A DNA stretch of 64,000 bases from Pseudomonas cavernae (GCF_003595175.1 NZ_CP032419.1:4526001-4590000), one strand, 5' to 3'; counted from the first letter of the stretch, positions 26,954 through 37,148 are shown. Made by a program: numbers and translations. Notes: a model not told the origin generated them from the letters alone.

Positions 26954-27921
26954 ACTTCTTCCGGCGGCAGGTCGAGAAGCTTGCGGGCGATCTGGTTGGC
27001 GGCGCGCACCAGGGCGTCGGTGATGCCCAGTTCGGCGGCGGCGTGGCCGGCGTCGCGGATCACCTGCAGCTCGCAGTTCGGCCAGACCTGGTGCAGCGCC
27101 CAGGCGTTGTCCAGCGGGCAGACCACGTCGTAACGGCCATGCACTATGACCCCGGGCAGATGGGCGATCTTGTGCATGTCACGCAGCAACTGGTCGGGCT
27201 CGAGGAAGGCGTTATGGATGAAGTAATGGCACTCGATGCGCGCGATCGACAGCGCCCGCTGCGGCTCGCTGAAGTGGTCGACCACCTGTGGATTGGGACG
27301 CAGCGTGGCGGTGCGCCCTTCCCAGGTCGACCAGGCCTTGGCCGCATGCATCTGGGCGATCTGGTCGGCGCCGGTGAGACGTTTGTGGAAGGCGCTGACC
27401 AGATCGCCGCGCTCGTCGGCGGGGATCGGCGCCAGGTAGTCCTGCCAGTAATCGGGGAACAGCCGGCTGGCGCCCTCCTGATAGAACCAGTGAATTTCCT
27501 GCGGCCGACAGAGGAAGATGCCGCGCAGGATCAGCGCCAGCACCCGCTCGGGATGGCTCTGGGCGTAGGCCAGCGACAGGGTCGAACCCCAGGAACCGCC
27601 GAACAGCACCCACTTGTCGATGCCCAGGTGCGCACGGATGCGCTCGAGGTCGGCGACCAGGTGCCAGGTGCTGTTGTTCTCCAGGCTCGCATGCGGGGTG
27701 GAGCGCCCGCAGCCGCGCTGGTCGAAGGTGATGATGCGGTACAGGGTCGGATCGAAGTAGCGGCGGCTGGCGGCATCGCAGCCGGCCCCCGGGCCGCCGT
27801 GGATGAACACCACCGGCAAGCCCTCCGGCGAACCGCTCTCGTCCACATAGAGGACGTGCGGCGCCTCCACGGCCAACTCATGGCGGGCGTAAGGCTTAAT
27901 CTCCGGATACAAAGTCTGCAT
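26950..27921 (-). CDS. pip: Proline iminopeptidase
   Basis: 323-residue S33 peptidase that removes N-terminal proline from peptides. Oxyanion-hole motif HGGPGAGC (about 41-48), nucleophile Ser110 in GGSWGST, Asp in HGRYDVVCP and His in DAGHAA. The family N-terminus [13 protein letters not shown] confirms the start at 27921. Operon pip-dtd, as in P. aeruginosa PA5080-PA5079. Confidence 0.95.
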   Translation of the reverse strand: MQTLYPEIKPYARHELAVEAPHVLYVDESGSPEGLPVVFIHGGPGAGCDAASRRYFDPTLYRIITFDQRGCGRSTPHASLENNSTWHLVADLERIRAHLGIDKWVLFGGSWGSTLSLAYAQSHPERVLALILRGIFLCRPQEIHWFYQEGASRLFPDYWQDYLAPIPADERGDLVSAFHKRLTGADQIAQMHAAKAWSTWEGRTATLRPNPQVVDHFSEPQRALSIARIECHYFIHNAFLEPDQLLRDMHKIAHLPGVIVHGRYDVVCPLDNAWALHQVWPNCELQVIRDAGHAAAELGITDALVRAANQIARKLLDLPPEEV

Positions 27922-28010
27922 AGCGCGCTCCCGAATCTGCTCGTACGGTGCCGCCCAGGCCCCGCGGAAATGTCCTGCCGGGCATCATAACCATGAAACA
28001 GGAGTTGAGC

Positions 28011-28445
28011 ATGTCGGCACGCCGATTTGTCCTGCCGCTGTGGCTGATCCTCACCCTGCTCGGTGGCTGCGCCGACGACGATCCGCAGGTCGCCCTGGAG
28101 ACTGCGGTGCAGCAACTGCAGGACAACCTCGAGGCGAAACAGACCAGCGCGGTGCTCGAGCAACTGCATGACGACTTCCGCGCCCAGGCGGGCCAGGACC
28201 GCGCCTGGGCGCAACGCACCATGACCCTGCTGTTCCTGCGCCATCAGCACATCAAGGTGATCGCCCTGAGCCAGAGCAACCGGCTCGACCCGATCTACCT
28301 CGACAAGGGCCATACCGACGCCGAGGTGGTCCTGAGCGGCGCCGAGGGACTGATCCCCGATAGCGCCCGGCACTATCGGGTCAAGCTGGAGTGGTGGCAG
28401 GACGACGCCGACGAATGGAAGTTGGCGCGCCTGGACTGGCAGTGA
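28011..28445 (+). CDS. Small lipoprotein of unknown function
   Basis: 144 residues with a lipoprotein signal: basic MSARRF, hydrophobic core and lipobox LGGC (Cys about 21) followed by ADDD. Asp after the acylated Cys would favour retention in the inner membrane by the Lol +2 rule. The mature part is helical then beta-rich, ending WKLARLDWQ. ATG 28011 has GGAG six bases upstream; an in-frame ATG at 27993 lacks one. Divergent from pip. The last codons (LDWQ-stop) are duplicated 100 bases downstream, beyond a palindromic repeat. I do not recognise a named family. Confidence 0.75.
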   Translation: MSARRFVLPLWLILTLLGGCADDDPQVALETAVQQLQDNLEAKQTSAVLEQLHDDFRAQAGQDRAWAQRTMTLLFLRHQHIKVIALSQSNRLDPIYLDKGHTDAEVVLSGAEGLIPDSARHYRVKLEWWQDDADEWKLARLDWQ

Positions 28446-28448
28446 ACC

Positions 28449-28527
28449 GTAGGATGGGTTGAGAAGCGTAGCGCCGATACCCATCGTTGCAGCGCCGATG
28501 GGTATCGCTACGCTCAACCCATCCTAC
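28449..28527. repeat. Palindromic intergenic repeat, GTAGGATGGG family
   Basis: 79 bp beginning GTAGGATGGGTTGAG and ending CTCAACCCATCCTAC (15-bp perfect inverted ends), with GATACCCATC and GATGGGTATC inner arms. It lies three bases after the lipoprotein stop. The gene end CTGGACTGGCA occurs on both sides (28431 and 28531), suggesting duplication on insertion. Confidence 0.88.
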
Positions 28528-28564
28528 CGACTGGACTGGCAATAGCCGTAGCGGAGCGCTATCA

Positions 28565-28704
28565 GAACCTGTTCCGGATCTCGCGAGCTAGAGTCAAACA
28601 AGGCAAAAACGGCTGAGGAAGCGGAGTTTACGAGTTGTAAATGAGCATTCCGAAGCCATTTTTAACGCCGTTTGGCCGACGCGCAGCAGATCCGAGACAG
28701 GTTC
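28565..28704. mobile_element. MITE-like element C, 3-bp TCA duplication
   Basis: 140 bp. Left end GAACCTGTTCCGGATCT and right end AGATCCGAGACAGGTTC are inverted repeats matching at 16 of 17 positions. Flanked by TCA at 28562-28564 and 28705-28707; the right copy is the TGA stop of the reverse-strand lipocalin gene. Interior nearly identical to element D. No open frame of note; it can fold into a long imperfect hairpin (AACGGC and GCCATTTT/GCCGTTT arms). Confidence 0.88.
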
Positions 28705-29265
28705 TCAGCGCTTGCCGATCTGCTCGTCCGGGGTGCGCCAGATCAGCTTGCTGGTGTCGTAGTCGCGATGGTGCGCCTCGTCCAGCAGTTTCTCGCGCAC
28801 CTGTGGCGTCACCTGCGGCTCGCGCGACAGCAGCCACAGGTAGTCGCGATCGGGGTTGCCGACCAGCGCGGTGCGGTAGTCCTTGTCCAGGTACAGCACC
28901 CAGTATTCGCCCTTGCTCAGGCCCGGGGCGAGCGAGGAAAACCAGTTGTCGAAGCGCACCCACAGCTTGTTGGTTTCGCCCTTCTCCTGCGGCTCGGCGC
29001 GGCCGTCGGCCTGCAGCCATTCGCCCTCGGCATTGCGGCAGCGGTTGGTGACCGCGAGGCTGCCATCGTCTTGCAGCCGATAGTGGGCCTCGGCTTGCGC
29101 GCAGTCACGCTGGATGAACATCGGCAGGCGCGCCAACTCGTACCAAGCGCCCTGGTAGCGCTGCAGGTTGACCTTGTCGACGGTCTTCGGCGGCACCGGG
29201 CCGGTGCCGGAATTGGCGCAGCCGGCCAGGACCAGCACGGCGCATAATGCTAGAAACTTGCGCAT
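28705..29265 (-). CDS. Outer-membrane lipoprotein of the lipocalin family (Blc-like)
   Basis: 186 residues. Lipoprotein signal with lipobox LAGC (Cys about 16, Ala at +2, so sorted to the outer membrane). Lipocalin signature GAWYELARLP at about residue 39, TNRCRN in the mid barrel, and YRTALVGNPDRDYLWLLSR as structurally conserved region. Blc-type lipocalins bind lysophospholipids and are linked to envelope stress. The stop codon TGA is part of the element C target duplication. A small lipoprotein gene lies ten bases upstream, probably in one transcript. Confidence 0.93.
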   Translation of the reverse strand: MRKFLALCAVLVLAGCANSGTGPVPPKTVDKVNLQRYQGAWYELARLPMFIQRDCAQAEAHYRLQDDGSLAVTNRCRNAEGEWLQADGRAEPQEKGETNKLWVRFDNWFSSLAPGLSKGEYWVLYLDKDYRTALVGNPDRDYLWLLSREPQVTPQVREKLLDEAHHRDYDTSKLIWRTPDEQIGKR

Positions 29266-29275
29266 GCTCGACTCC

Positions 29276-29530
29276 TTACTTCAGGCCCTTGCCGGAAAAC
29301 ATCAACACCTTGTCGCCGGCGTACTGGACGCTGATGAAGGTCTGCTGATCGCCCCAGGTGCAGCTGCTGAAGCCGGCCGCGCCAGAGCACTCGGTCGGGC
29401 TGCCGAGCAAGGTTTCGACCTCGGCCTTGGCCATGCCGGTCTTGAGTTTCGAGTAGTTTTCCTGATTGAGCTTGCTGCAGGCGGCCAACAGCACGCACAA
29501 CGACAGCAGGGCGAAACGACGCAATGGCAT
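29276..29530 (-). CDS. Small BamE/SmpA-like lipoprotein (DUF3862-type)
   Basis: 84 residues: signal MPLRRFALLSLCVLLAAC with lipobox LAAC (Ser at +2), then a short domain with YSKLKTGMAKAEVETLLGSP, the helical hairpin typical of SmpA/BamE-like folds, and a beta segment ending FSGKGLK. The family assignment is by motif; the function is unknown, probably in the outer membrane. Upstream of the lipocalin gene by ten bases. Confidence 0.78.
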   Translation of the reverse strand: MPLRRFALLSLCVLLAACSKLNQENYSKLKTGMAKAEVETLLGSPTECSGAAGFSSCTWGDQQTFISVQYAGDKVLMFSGKGLK

Positions 29531-29595
29531 GACGAACTCCTTAGGGACAGGGACGACAAGCTGAGCATAGCCAGTTGCCGCATCAGCCCTTGGAG

Positions 29596-30198
29596 TCAGA
29601 AACGCGAGCCAGGTTCCTGCAGGAAGGCGAGTTCTTCCGCGCTCGAGACGCGGCCGAGCAGCGCATTGCGGTGGGGGAAGCGGCCGAAGCGGGCGATCAC
29701 CCGCCGATGTTGCTCGGCATAGTCGAGAAAATCGGCGAACAGCGGCTGTTCGGCCGGGTCCGCGGCGTCGCGCAGCGCCTGATAGCGCTGCACCGCCTGC
29801 TCCTGCAGCGCCAGATCTTCGGCATGTTCGAGCACCAGCAGGATGAACACCCGCTGGATCGGCGCCAGCGCCGTCTCGCGGTCCTGGGCGAGACCGGTGG
29901 CGACCAGCGCCTGGGCGCGCGCGTCGCCGGCGAAGGCTTGCGGGCTATCGCGGTGGATCATCCGTGGCAGCTGGTCGAGCAGCAGGATCAGCGCCAGCCA
30001 GCCCTGCGGCTCGGCCGTCCACTCCTCGAGGCCGCCCGCCAGCGCCTGCTCGACCCAGGCGCCGAAACGCTCACGCGCCTCGGCGTCCTGGCTGGCGCGT
30101 TTGCCGAACCACAGGCCGCTGCGCTGCGCCGCCACCTCGGCGGCGCTCGTCAGGGGGCCGAACCACCAGTCGAGCAGTGGCTGCCAGGCGGCGGACAT
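29596..30198 (-). CDS. DUF924 family protein
   Basis: 200-residue helical protein of the DUF924 family (TPR-like). Signatures: LDWWFGPL near the start, LWFGKR, LILLLDQLPRMIHRD, FILLVLEHAEDL and the C-terminal FGRFPHRNALLGR. No enzymatic function is established. It starts three bases after the fbp stop, so it belongs to the fbp transcript. Confidence 0.88.
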   Translation of the reverse strand: MSAAWQPLLDWWFGPLTSAAEVAAQRSGLWFGKRASQDAEARERFGAWVEQALAGGLEEWTAEPQGWLALILLLDQLPRMIHRDSPQAFAGDARAQALVATGLAQDRETALAPIQRVFILLVLEHAEDLALQEQAVQRYQALRDAADPAEQPLFADFLDYAEQHRRVIARFGRFPHRNALLGRVSSAEELAFLQEPGSRF

Positions 30199-30201
30199 GG
30201 C

Positions 30202-31212
30202 TTATGCCAGGTGGTAGCGGGTGGCGCGCTCGACTTCTTCCTTCGAGCCGAGGAACACCGCCACGCGCTGGTGCAGGGAGTCCGGCTGGATGTCGAGGAT
30301 GCGTTGCTGGCCGTTGGTGGCGGCACCGCCGGCCTGCTCGATGATGAAGGACATCGGGTTGGCTTCGTACATCAGCCGCAGTTTGCCGGGCTTGCCGGGC
30401 TCGCGGGCGTCGCGCGGGTACATGAAGATGCCGCCGCGGGTGAGGATGCGGTGCACGTCGGCGACCATCGAGGCGATCCAGCGCATGTTGTAGTTCTTGC
30501 CCAGCGGGCCGTCCTTGCCGGCCAGCAGCTCGTCGACATAGCGTTTGACCGGGGCTTCCCAGTGGCGCTGGTTGGACATGTTGATGGCGAATTCGGCGGT
30601 GCTTTCCGGCACGCGGATGTCGTCGTGGGTGAGCACGAAGCTGCCCAGCTCGCGGTCGAGGGTGAAACCCTTGACGCCGTCGCCGAGGGTCAGCATGAGC
30701 ATGGTCTGCGGGCCGTAGATGGCGTAGCCGGCGGCGACCTGCTGGGTGCCCGGCTGGAGGAAGGCTTCCTCGCCGAGGGCATCGTTCTGGCTGACGCAGC
30801 CGTTCGGGCAACGCAGCACCGAGAAGATGGTGCCGACCGAGACGTTGACGTCGATGTTACTGGAGCCGTCCAGCGGGTCGAACACCAGCAGGTAGGCGCC
30901 TTTCGGGTACTTACCGGGGATCTGGTAGGCGTTGTCCATTTCCTCGGAGGCCATGCCGGCCAGATGGCCGCCCCACTCGTTGGCCTCCAGGAGGATCTCG
31001 TTGGACAGCACGTCGAGCTTCTTCTGCACCTCGCCCTGCACGTTCTCGGTGCCCATGCTGCCGAGCACGCCACCCAGCGCGCCCTTGGACACCGCGTGGC
31101 TGATCTCCTTGCACGCGCGCGCCACCACTTCGATGAGGAAGCGCAGATCGGCCGGGGTGTTGTTACAGCGGGTCTGCTCGATCAGATAGCGACTGAGGGT
31201 AACGCGGGACAT
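30202..31212 (-). CDS. fbp: Fructose-1,6-bisphosphatase class 1
   Basis: 336-residue gluconeogenic enzyme converting fructose-1,6-bisphosphate to fructose-6-phosphate. Metal-site signature [13 protein letters not shown] (about 115-127), substrate region [12 protein letters not shown], and [20 protein letters not shown] at the C-terminus. Length and N-terminus ([15 protein letters not shown]) are normal for proteobacterial class 1. DUF924 follows directly. Confidence 0.97.
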   Translation of the reverse strand: MSRVTLSRYLIEQTRCNNTPADLRFLIEVVARACKEISHAVSKGALGGVLGSMGTENVQGEVQKKLDVLSNEILLEANEWGGHLAGMASEEMDNAYQIPGKYPKGAYLLVFDPLDGSSNIDVNVSVGTIFSVLRCPNGCVSQNDALGEEAFLQPGTQQVAAGYAIYGPQTMLMLTLGDGVKGFTLDRELGSFVLTHDDIRVPESTAEFAINMSNQRHWEAPVKRYVDELLAGKDGPLGKNYNMRWIASMVADVHRILTRGGIFMYPRDAREPGKPGKLRLMYEANPMSFIIEQAGGAATNGQQRILDIQPDSLHQRVAVFLGSKEEVERATRYHLA

Positions 31213-31315
31213 GGAGAGGCTCCAGAAAGGAAGAAAAATCGCGCGCAGTTTAACGCGAGTCGTGCGGCAATGCTTCTGTCAGACCCGCGCGCCCGGCGGA
31301 TGGTTCGTTTGTGCC

Positions 31316-32965
31316 TCAGCGCGCCAACACGCAGACCTGATTACGACCACTGCGCTTGGCCTCGTAGAGCGCCGCGTCGGCCGCCTGCAGCAGCGCCTCG
31401 AGCGTCAGCCCCTGCGCCGGCCAATGCGCCAGGCCGGCGGACAAGGTGACCCCCAGGGCGCCGCTGCGGGTCGCCACCGGCGTGGCCGCCAGTTGCTGGC
31501 AGAGGCTGTTCAGCCGCTTGTGCGCCTCGCCCGCCTCGGCCCCTGGCAACACCAGCAGGAATTCCTCGCCGCCGATGCGGAACACCGCATCGGTACTGCG
31601 CAGGCTGGCAGTCAGCAGCTGCGCCACTTCGCGCAGCACATCGTCGCCGACCAGGTGGCCGTATTCGTCGTTGAGGCGCTTGAAGTGATCCAGATCGATC
31701 AGCGCCAGGGCGATCGGCTTGCACTCGCGCTGGCAGCGCGCCAGTTCGCGGGCGAAGAACTCGTCGAGGTAGCGGCGGTTGTACAGCCGGGTCAACGGGT
31801 CGCGCAGCGCCTGGTCCTGTAACTGGCCATGCAACTGGGTGATGGTGCGCAGACGTTCCTCGCTCACCGCCAGCGCCTCGGCGAGCTTGAGCTCGCTGAG
31901 GTGACGCTGGGTGACATCGCGCAGATAGAGCATCTGCCCGAGGCTATAGGGACCGGCTCGGGTCATCCGCTCGATGCCGCGCACGCGCAACTCGAAGTAG
32001 CGCGCCTGTTCGCTCAGGCTCAGCAGCGGTTCACTGTTGGCGGTCTCCGCGCCCTGCTGGAGCAAGCGCTGCAACTCGCCGCCGAGCAGCGGCCAGTCCC
32101 GCAGCGGACGCCCCTGCCAACCGCCGCTCACGCCACTCAGGCACAGCGCCGCCGGGTTGGCTTCGACCACCCGCCCCTGTGCATCCACCACCAGCACCGG
32201 ATCGGGCAGCTGCTCGAGCAGCAGGTGACGCGCCACCGGCACCAGATCGAACAGGCGCACGGCGGTGATCAGCAGGGTGAACGCGATCAGGGTGAAGGCG
32301 AAGCTGAACGGCGTCGGGTCGAAACCGAACAGCGACCAGCCGTACAGCAGGTGCGCCGCGTTGGCCAGCCAGGGCACGCAGGTGACCAGCACGAAAGCCA
32401 GATAATGACGGCGATGCAGCCCTTGACTGGCCAATGCCGCGCGCAGCACCACAGCCAGGCTGAACAACATGAACAGATAGATGTAGGCCGCCACGGCCTT
32501 GAACAGCGGACCGTGCTCGTACAGCACCGGCGCGCCCGGCAGGCCATTCAGCGGTGCGGTCAGCGGGCCGTAGAACAGTTGTCCCGGGTTGACCAGCGCC
32601 AGCCCGCAAGCCAACAGCGGACCGATGCTCAGCGCCAGATAGGCCGCAGGCCGCAGCGGTGTGCGGATGCTATTGACGTACTGCCACAGGAACACGGCCC
32701 ACAGGCTCGGCACGGCGGCGATTCCCGGCCAGGCCATGCTGGCCCAGAGCACCTTGCAGGAGGCGCCCTGCACACCCATTTCGATGCCCGCGGCGAGCAG
32801 CCACCAGAGCATCGCCGCGTGGAGGAGGACGAAGGTGCCACGACCGGAAAAGTACGGTTGCCGGGCGACCCAGAGCGCCACCAGGAAGACGCCGGCGCTC
32901 ACTGCGCCGATCAGAGCCAAGGGCGGGCTAAACTGCCAACCGGACTGTACGCAGACGCTCAGCAC
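31316..32965 (-). CDS. Membrane diguanylate cyclase with 7TM-type sensor, PAS and GGDEF domains
   Basis: 549 residues. N-terminal block of about seven membrane helices (residues 12-215; PF16927-like histidine-kinase N-terminal sensor), a PAS domain (about 225-340; LPDPVLVVDAQGRVVEANPA split across it), a short coiled coil, then GGDEF (about 385-549). The active-site motif is GGEEF (about 463) and the inhibitory site RSTD lies exactly five residues before it, so the enzyme should make c-di-GMP with product inhibition. I chose GTG 32965 because GGAG lies eight bases upstream; the open frame extends to 33343 across the divergent ykgJ start and is unlikely. The sensed signal is unknown. Confidence 0.9.
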   Translation of the reverse strand: MLSVCVQSGWQFSPPLALIGAVSAGVFLVALWVARQPYFSGRGTFVLLHAAMLWWLLAAGIEMGVQGASCKVLWASMAWPGIAAVPSLWAVFLWQYVNSIRTPLRPAAYLALSIGPLLACGLALVNPGQLFYGPLTAPLNGLPGAPVLYEHGPLFKAVAAYIYLFMLFSLAVVLRAALASQGLHRRHYLAFVLVTCVPWLANAAHLLYGWSLFGFDPTPFSFAFTLIAFTLLITAVRLFDLVPVARHLLLEQLPDPVLVVDAQGRVVEANPAALCLSGVSGGWQGRPLRDWPLLGGELQRLLQQGAETANSEPLLSLSEQARYFELRVRGIERMTRAGPYSLGQMLYLRDVTQRHLSELKLAEALAVSEERLRTITQLHGQLQDQALRDPLTRLYNRRYLDEFFARELARCQRECKPIALALIDLDHFKRLNDEYGHLVGDDVLREVAQLLTASLRSTDAVFRIGGEEFLLVLPGAEAGEAHKRLNSLCQQLAATPVATRSGALGVTLSAGLAHWPAQGLTLEALLQAADAALYEAKRSGRNQVCVLAR

Positions 32966-33152
32966 GACACCCTCTCCTTTTTCTACCCGGACTACACGAG
33001 GAACGCCGCAGTCTTTCCTGACCGGGTCGAATCTGGCAAAGATACCCGAAGCCCGGGGGTTTTGCTCTTGCCCGCACCGGCGGACGGTCGTTCCTTTTTC
33101 CGGCACGCCCGCTATCATGCCGGCCCGCAACCTTCCCCAGACATGGATCACC

Positions 33153-33554
33153 ATGAACAAGCTGTTGATCATCGGCGCCGAACTGGATCGCACCGAAACC
33201 TGGATCAAGTACGAGAAGACCATGTGCAGCAGCTGCCACTCCAGCTGCTGCACCATGCCGGTGGAGGTGCGCTTCAACGATTTGCTGCGCATCGGCCTGG
33301 TCCAGGAATTCGAGCGCAGCGAGCCGGCGAAAAACATCGCCAAACGCCTGATGAAAGAAGGCGTGGTCGAACGGTTCAGCCAGAAGTCCGGGATCTACAC
33401 CCTGGTGCGCATGGGCAACAACGACTGCCTGTACCTGGACCGCAAGAGCCGCCTGTGCACCATCTACGAGCAGCGCCCGGACACCTGCCGCAACCACCCG
33501 AAAATCGGCCCGCGCCCGGGTTACTGCGCGTTCAAGCCGAAGCAGAGCAGCTGA
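33153..33554 (+). CDS. YkgJ-type cysteine cluster protein
   Basis: 133 residues with CSSCHSSCC (about 26-34) and later Cys residues in NDCLYLD, RLCTIYEQRPDTCRNHP and GYCAF. This CxxCxxxCC plus C/C/C pattern is the YkgJ/UPF0153 zinc- or iron-binding cluster family. The function is unknown. I chose ATG 33153 (MNKLLIIGAELD); in-frame extension upstream enters the divergent GGDEF gene's promoter. Ends before a strong terminator. Confidence 0.85.
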   Translation: MNKLLIIGAELDRTETWIKYEKTMCSSCHSSCCTMPVEVRFNDLLRIGLVQEFERSEPAKNIAKRLMKEGVVERFSQKSGIYTLVRMGNNDCLYLDRKSRLCTIYEQRPDTCRNHPKIGPRPGYCAFKPKQSS

Positions 33555-33606
33555 CCTCCGCACCCCGCTAACACCCACGGCAGCCGCAACACTGCCCTGG
33601 TGAAAC

Positions 33607-33645
33607 AACAACGCCCCCGTCAGCCAGGCTGACGGGGGCGTTGTT
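33607..33645. terminator. Strong bidirectional terminator between ykgJ-type gene and typA
   Basis: 19-bp perfect inverted repeat (AACAACGCCCCCGTCAGCC 33607-33625, its complement 33627-33645), with A/T-rich ends that give T-runs in both directions. Separates the convergent YkgJ-type gene and typA. Confidence 0.92.
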
Positions 33646-33660
33646 TCAAGCGGCTAGCGG

Positions 33661-35472
33661 TCAGTTCTTGCTGGCGCGCTTACGCTCGTTTTCGTTGAGC
33701 ACTTTCTTGCGCAGACGGATCGACTTCGGCGTCACTTCCACCAGCTCGTCGTCGTCGATGAACTCCAGCGCCTGCTCCAGGGTGAACTTGATCGGTGGCA
33801 CCAGGGCGATGACTTCATCCTTGCCGGAGGCACGCATGTTGTCGAGCTTCTTGCCCTTGGTGGGGTTGATCACCAGGTCGTTGTCGCGGCTGTGGATACC
33901 GGCCAGCTGGCCTTCGTAGATGTCCTGGCCCGGCTCGAGGAACAGCTTGCCGCGGTCCTGCAGGGTTTCCAGCGAGTAGGTCAGCGCCTTGCCGGTAGCC
34001 ATCGAGACCAGCACGCCGTTCTGGCGGTGGCCGACTTCACCCGACTTGATCGCGCCGTAGTGGCTGAAGGTCGAGGTCAGGATGCCGCTGCCCGAGGTCA
34101 TGGTCAGGAAGGTGTTACGGAAACCGATCAGGCCACGCGCCGGGATGGTGTACTCGAGGCGGATGCGACCCTTGCCATCCGGCACCATGTTGGTCAGGTC
34201 GCCTTTACGCAGCCCCATCTGCTCCATGATCGGACCCTGGTGCTGCTCCTCGACGTCGATGATGACGTTCTCGTAGGGCTCCTGCTTCTCGCCGTCGACT
34301 TCCTTGATCACCACTTCCGGACGACCAACCGCCATCTCGAAGCCTTCGCGACGCATGGTTTCGATCAGTACCGAGAGGTGCAGTTCGCCGCGGCCGGAGA
34401 CCTTGAACTTGTCGGCCGAGTCGCCTTCCTGCACGCGCAGGGCCACGTTGTGCAGCAGTTCTTTTTCCAGGCGCTCTTTGATGTTGCGGCTGGTGACGAA
34501 CTTGCCTTCCTTACCGCAGAACGGCGAGTCGTTGACCTGGAAGGTCATGGAAACGGTCGGCTCGTCGACGGACAGCGGCGGCAGGGCTTCGACATTGTTC
34601 ATGTCGCACAGGGTGTCGGAGATGTACAGCTCGTCCATGCCGCTGACGCAGACGATGTCGCCAGCCTGGGCTTCGGCGACTTCAACGCGATGCAGACCCG
34701 AGTGACCCATGATCTTCAGGATGCGGCCCTGACGCTTCTTGCCGTCGGCGCCGATGGCGACCACCGGGGTGTTGGTTTTGACCTTGCCGCGAGCGATACG
34801 GCCGATACCGATGACTCCGAGGAAGCTGTTGTAGTCCAGCTGAGAGATCTGCATCTGGAACGGACCGTCGACGTCGACATTCGGGGTCGGTACGTGGTCG
34901 ACGATGGCCTGGAACAGGGCATCCATGTGCTCGTCCATTTTTTCGTGGTCGAGGCCGGCGATGCCGTTCAGGGCGCTGGCGTAGACGATCGGGAAGTCCA
35001 GCTGCTCTTCGGTGGCGCCGAGGTTGTCGAACAGGTCGAAGATCTGGTCGATGACCCAATCCGGACGCGCGCCCGGACGGTCGATCTTGTTGACCACGAC
35101 GATCGGACGCAGGCCGGCCTTGAACGCCTTCTGGGTCACGAAACGGGTCTGCGGCATCGGGCCGTCCTGGGCATCGACCACCAGCAGCACGGAGTCGACC
35201 ATCGACATCACGCGCTCGACTTCACCGCCGAAGTCGGCGTGGCCGGGGGTGTCGACGATGTTGATGTCGTAGCCGTTCCATTTCAGGGCGGTGTTTTTTG
35301 CCAGGATGGTGATGCCGCGCTCTTTTTCCTGGTCGTTGCTGTCCATCACGCGCTCGGATTCCAGCTCTTTACGGTCCAGGGTGCCGGACAGGCGCAGCAG
35401 CTTGTCGACCAGGGTGGTTTTGCCATGGTCGACGTGGGCGATGATGGCGATGTTGCGGAGATTTTCGATCAC
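33661..35472 (-). CDS. typA: Ribosome-associated GTPase TypA/BipA
   Basis: 603-residue translational GTPase of the EF-G family, needed for ribosome assembly at low temperature and under stress. G1 AHVDHGKT (about 12-19), G2 around RGITI, G3 DTPGHAD, G4 NKID. Later domains include the family-specific [18 protein letters not shown] and C-terminal [16 protein letters not shown]. Transcribed on its own after thiI (124-base gap). Confidence 0.97.
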   Translation of the reverse strand: MIENLRNIAIIAHVDHGKTTLVDKLLRLSGTLDRKELESERVMDSNDQEKERGITILAKNTALKWNGYDINIVDTPGHADFGGEVERVMSMVDSVLLVVDAQDGPMPQTRFVTQKAFKAGLRPIVVVNKIDRPGARPDWVIDQIFDLFDNLGATEEQLDFPIVYASALNGIAGLDHEKMDEHMDALFQAIVDHVPTPNVDVDGPFQMQISQLDYNSFLGVIGIGRIARGKVKTNTPVVAIGADGKKRQGRILKIMGHSGLHRVEVAEAQAGDIVCVSGMDELYISDTLCDMNNVEALPPLSVDEPTVSMTFQVNDSPFCGKEGKFVTSRNIKERLEKELLHNVALRVQEGDSADKFKVSGRGELHLSVLIETMRREGFEMAVGRPEVVIKEVDGEKQEPYENVIIDVEEQHQGPIMEQMGLRKGDLTNMVPDGKGRIRLEYTIPARGLIGFRNTFLTMTSGSGILTSTFSHYGAIKSGEVGHRQNGVLVSMATGKALTYSLETLQDRGKLFLEPGQDIYEGQLAGIHSRDNDLVINPTKGKKLDNMRASGKDEVIALVPPIKFTLEQALEFIDDDELVEVTPKSIRLRKKVLNENERKRASKN

Positions 35473-35596
35473 GATGTCGTCTCGATTAGGGATTCAGGTG
35501 CCGCGATTCTGGGCGGCCAATATGAAAAGCAATGCAGTGATTCAGCTCGGGTCGGGGGGGCGATGGCGGATACTGCCGCCAAGCAGCCCCGGCTGT

Positions 35597-37051
35597 TTAA
35601 GCCGGACGATAAACGCGCACATTGGCATGCCCCTCGCTGAGCAAATGATGGGCATGCAGGCGACTCATCACACCCTTGTCGCAATACAGCAGGTACTGGC
35701 GGGTGTCATCCAGGTTCTTGAAGCGACTGTTGAGGGCGAAGAACGGCAGCGCCTGCACCTCGATGCCGGGAAGCGTGAGCGGCTGGTCTTCGGCGGCATC
35801 CGGGTGGCGGATGTCGAGGACGATCTGCCCCGGCAGCGCCTCGGCCAGCTCCTCGACCTGCACATCCTCGCCCAGCTCGTCGATCACCCGGTCGATGGCC
35901 ACCAGCCGCGCGCGCTCCAGCGCTCGTTCGAGCACCGCCATGTCGAACTGGCGCTCCTCGTATTCGACGCGGTCGCGCTTGGCCTTGGTGGTCGGGTTGA
36001 CCGAGATGACGCCGCAGTATTCCGGCATGTGCTTGGCGAATTCGGCGGTGCCAATCTCGTAAGCGGTATCGATGATGTCTTGCTTGTGGGCGGCGATCAG
36101 CGGACGCATCACCAGCTTTTCGGTCGCCGCGTCGATCACCGCTAGGTTCGGCAGGGTCTGGCTGGACACCTGGGAGATCGCCTCGCCGGTGACCAGCGCA
36201 TCGATCTTCAAGCGCTCGGCGATGTCGGTGGCGGCGCGCAGCATCATGCGCTTGAGGATCACGCCCATGTGGCTATTGTCGACCTTGCCGAGAATCTCGC
36301 CAACCACTTCCTCGAACGGCACCGACACGAACAGCACGCGTTGCGAACGGCCGTACTTGTCCCACAGGTAATGGGCGACTTCCATCACCCCCAGCTCGTG
36401 GGCACGGCCGCCCAGATTAAAGAAGCAGAAGTGGCTGACCAGGCCGCGGCGCATCATCTGATAGGCCGCCACGGTGGAGTCGAAACCGCCGGACATCAGC
36501 ACCAGGCAGTGTTCGATGGTGCCCAGCGGATAGCCGCCGATGCAGTCGTGCTGTTTATGCACGACGAACAGGCGCTGGTCGCGGATCTCCATGCGCACTT
36601 CGACTTCCGGCTTCTTCAGCGCGATGCCGGCGGCGCCACACTGCTGGCGCAGCTGGCTACCGACATGGCGCTCGACGTCCATGGAAGTGAAGTCATGCTT
36701 GCCGGCACGCTTGCAGCGCACGGCGAAGATCTTGCCCAGTAGCTGGTCGGCGTAATGACGTTTGCACTTCTCGACGATGTCGTCGAGGTCACCCAGCGGG
36801 TATTCGTGCACCTCGAGGAACTGACCGATGCCCGGCGTACAGCGCAGCCGCTCGATCATCTCGCGCAGCACCTTCGGCTCGCTCAGCGCGGTCTGCACTT
36901 CCAGGTTGTCCCAGGCGCCGCTCACCTCCAGCTTGGGATCGAGGTCGCGCAACACCGTGCGAATGTTCTTCGCCAGCTGCCGGATGAAGTGCTTACGCAC
37001 CGGGCGGCTCTTGATGGTGATTTCCGGGAAGACTTTGACGATCAGTTTCAT
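35597..37051 (-). CDS. thiI: tRNA 4-thiouridine sulfurtransferase ThiI
   Basis: 484 residues: ferredoxin-like and THUMP N-terminal domains (about 1-165), PP-loop ATPase SGGFDST (about 185-191), and a C-terminal rhodanese domain (about 405-484). The rhodanese Cys lies in YCDKGVMS, and the partner Cys in EYCGVIS in the AANH domain. It makes s4U8 in tRNA and supplies sulfur for thiazole. I chose ATG 37051 ([18 protein letters not shown]); the frame opens 21 codons earlier. Confidence 0.96.
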   Translation of the reverse strand: MKLIVKVFPEITIKSRPVRKHFIRQLAKNIRTVLRDLDPKLEVSGAWDNLEVQTALSEPKVLREMIERLRCTPGIGQFLEVHEYPLGDLDDIVEKCKRHYADQLLGKIFAVRCKRAGKHDFTSMDVERHVGSQLRQQCGAAGIALKKPEVEVRMEIRDQRLFVVHKQHDCIGGYPLGTIEHCLVLMSGGFDSTVAAYQMMRRGLVSHFCFFNLGGRAHELGVMEVAHYLWDKYGRSQRVLFVSVPFEEVVGEILGKVDNSHMGVILKRMMLRAATDIAERLKIDALVTGEAISQVSSQTLPNLAVIDAATEKLVMRPLIAAHKQDIIDTAYEIGTAEFAKHMPEYCGVISVNPTTKAKRDRVEYEERQFDMAVLERALERARLVAIDRVIDELGEDVQVEELAEALPGQIVLDIRHPDAAEDQPLTLPGIEVQALPFFALNSRFKNLDDTRQYLLYCDKGVMSRLHAHHLLSEGHANVRVYRPA

Positions 37052-37148
37052 GAAAACAGCGCGCGCGGGCGAGGTCGAAAAACAGGGGCGCGGATTATAG
37101 CCGAAATTGCTCAAGGTTTAATCAACTATCGTATAGCCGCCCAACCGA

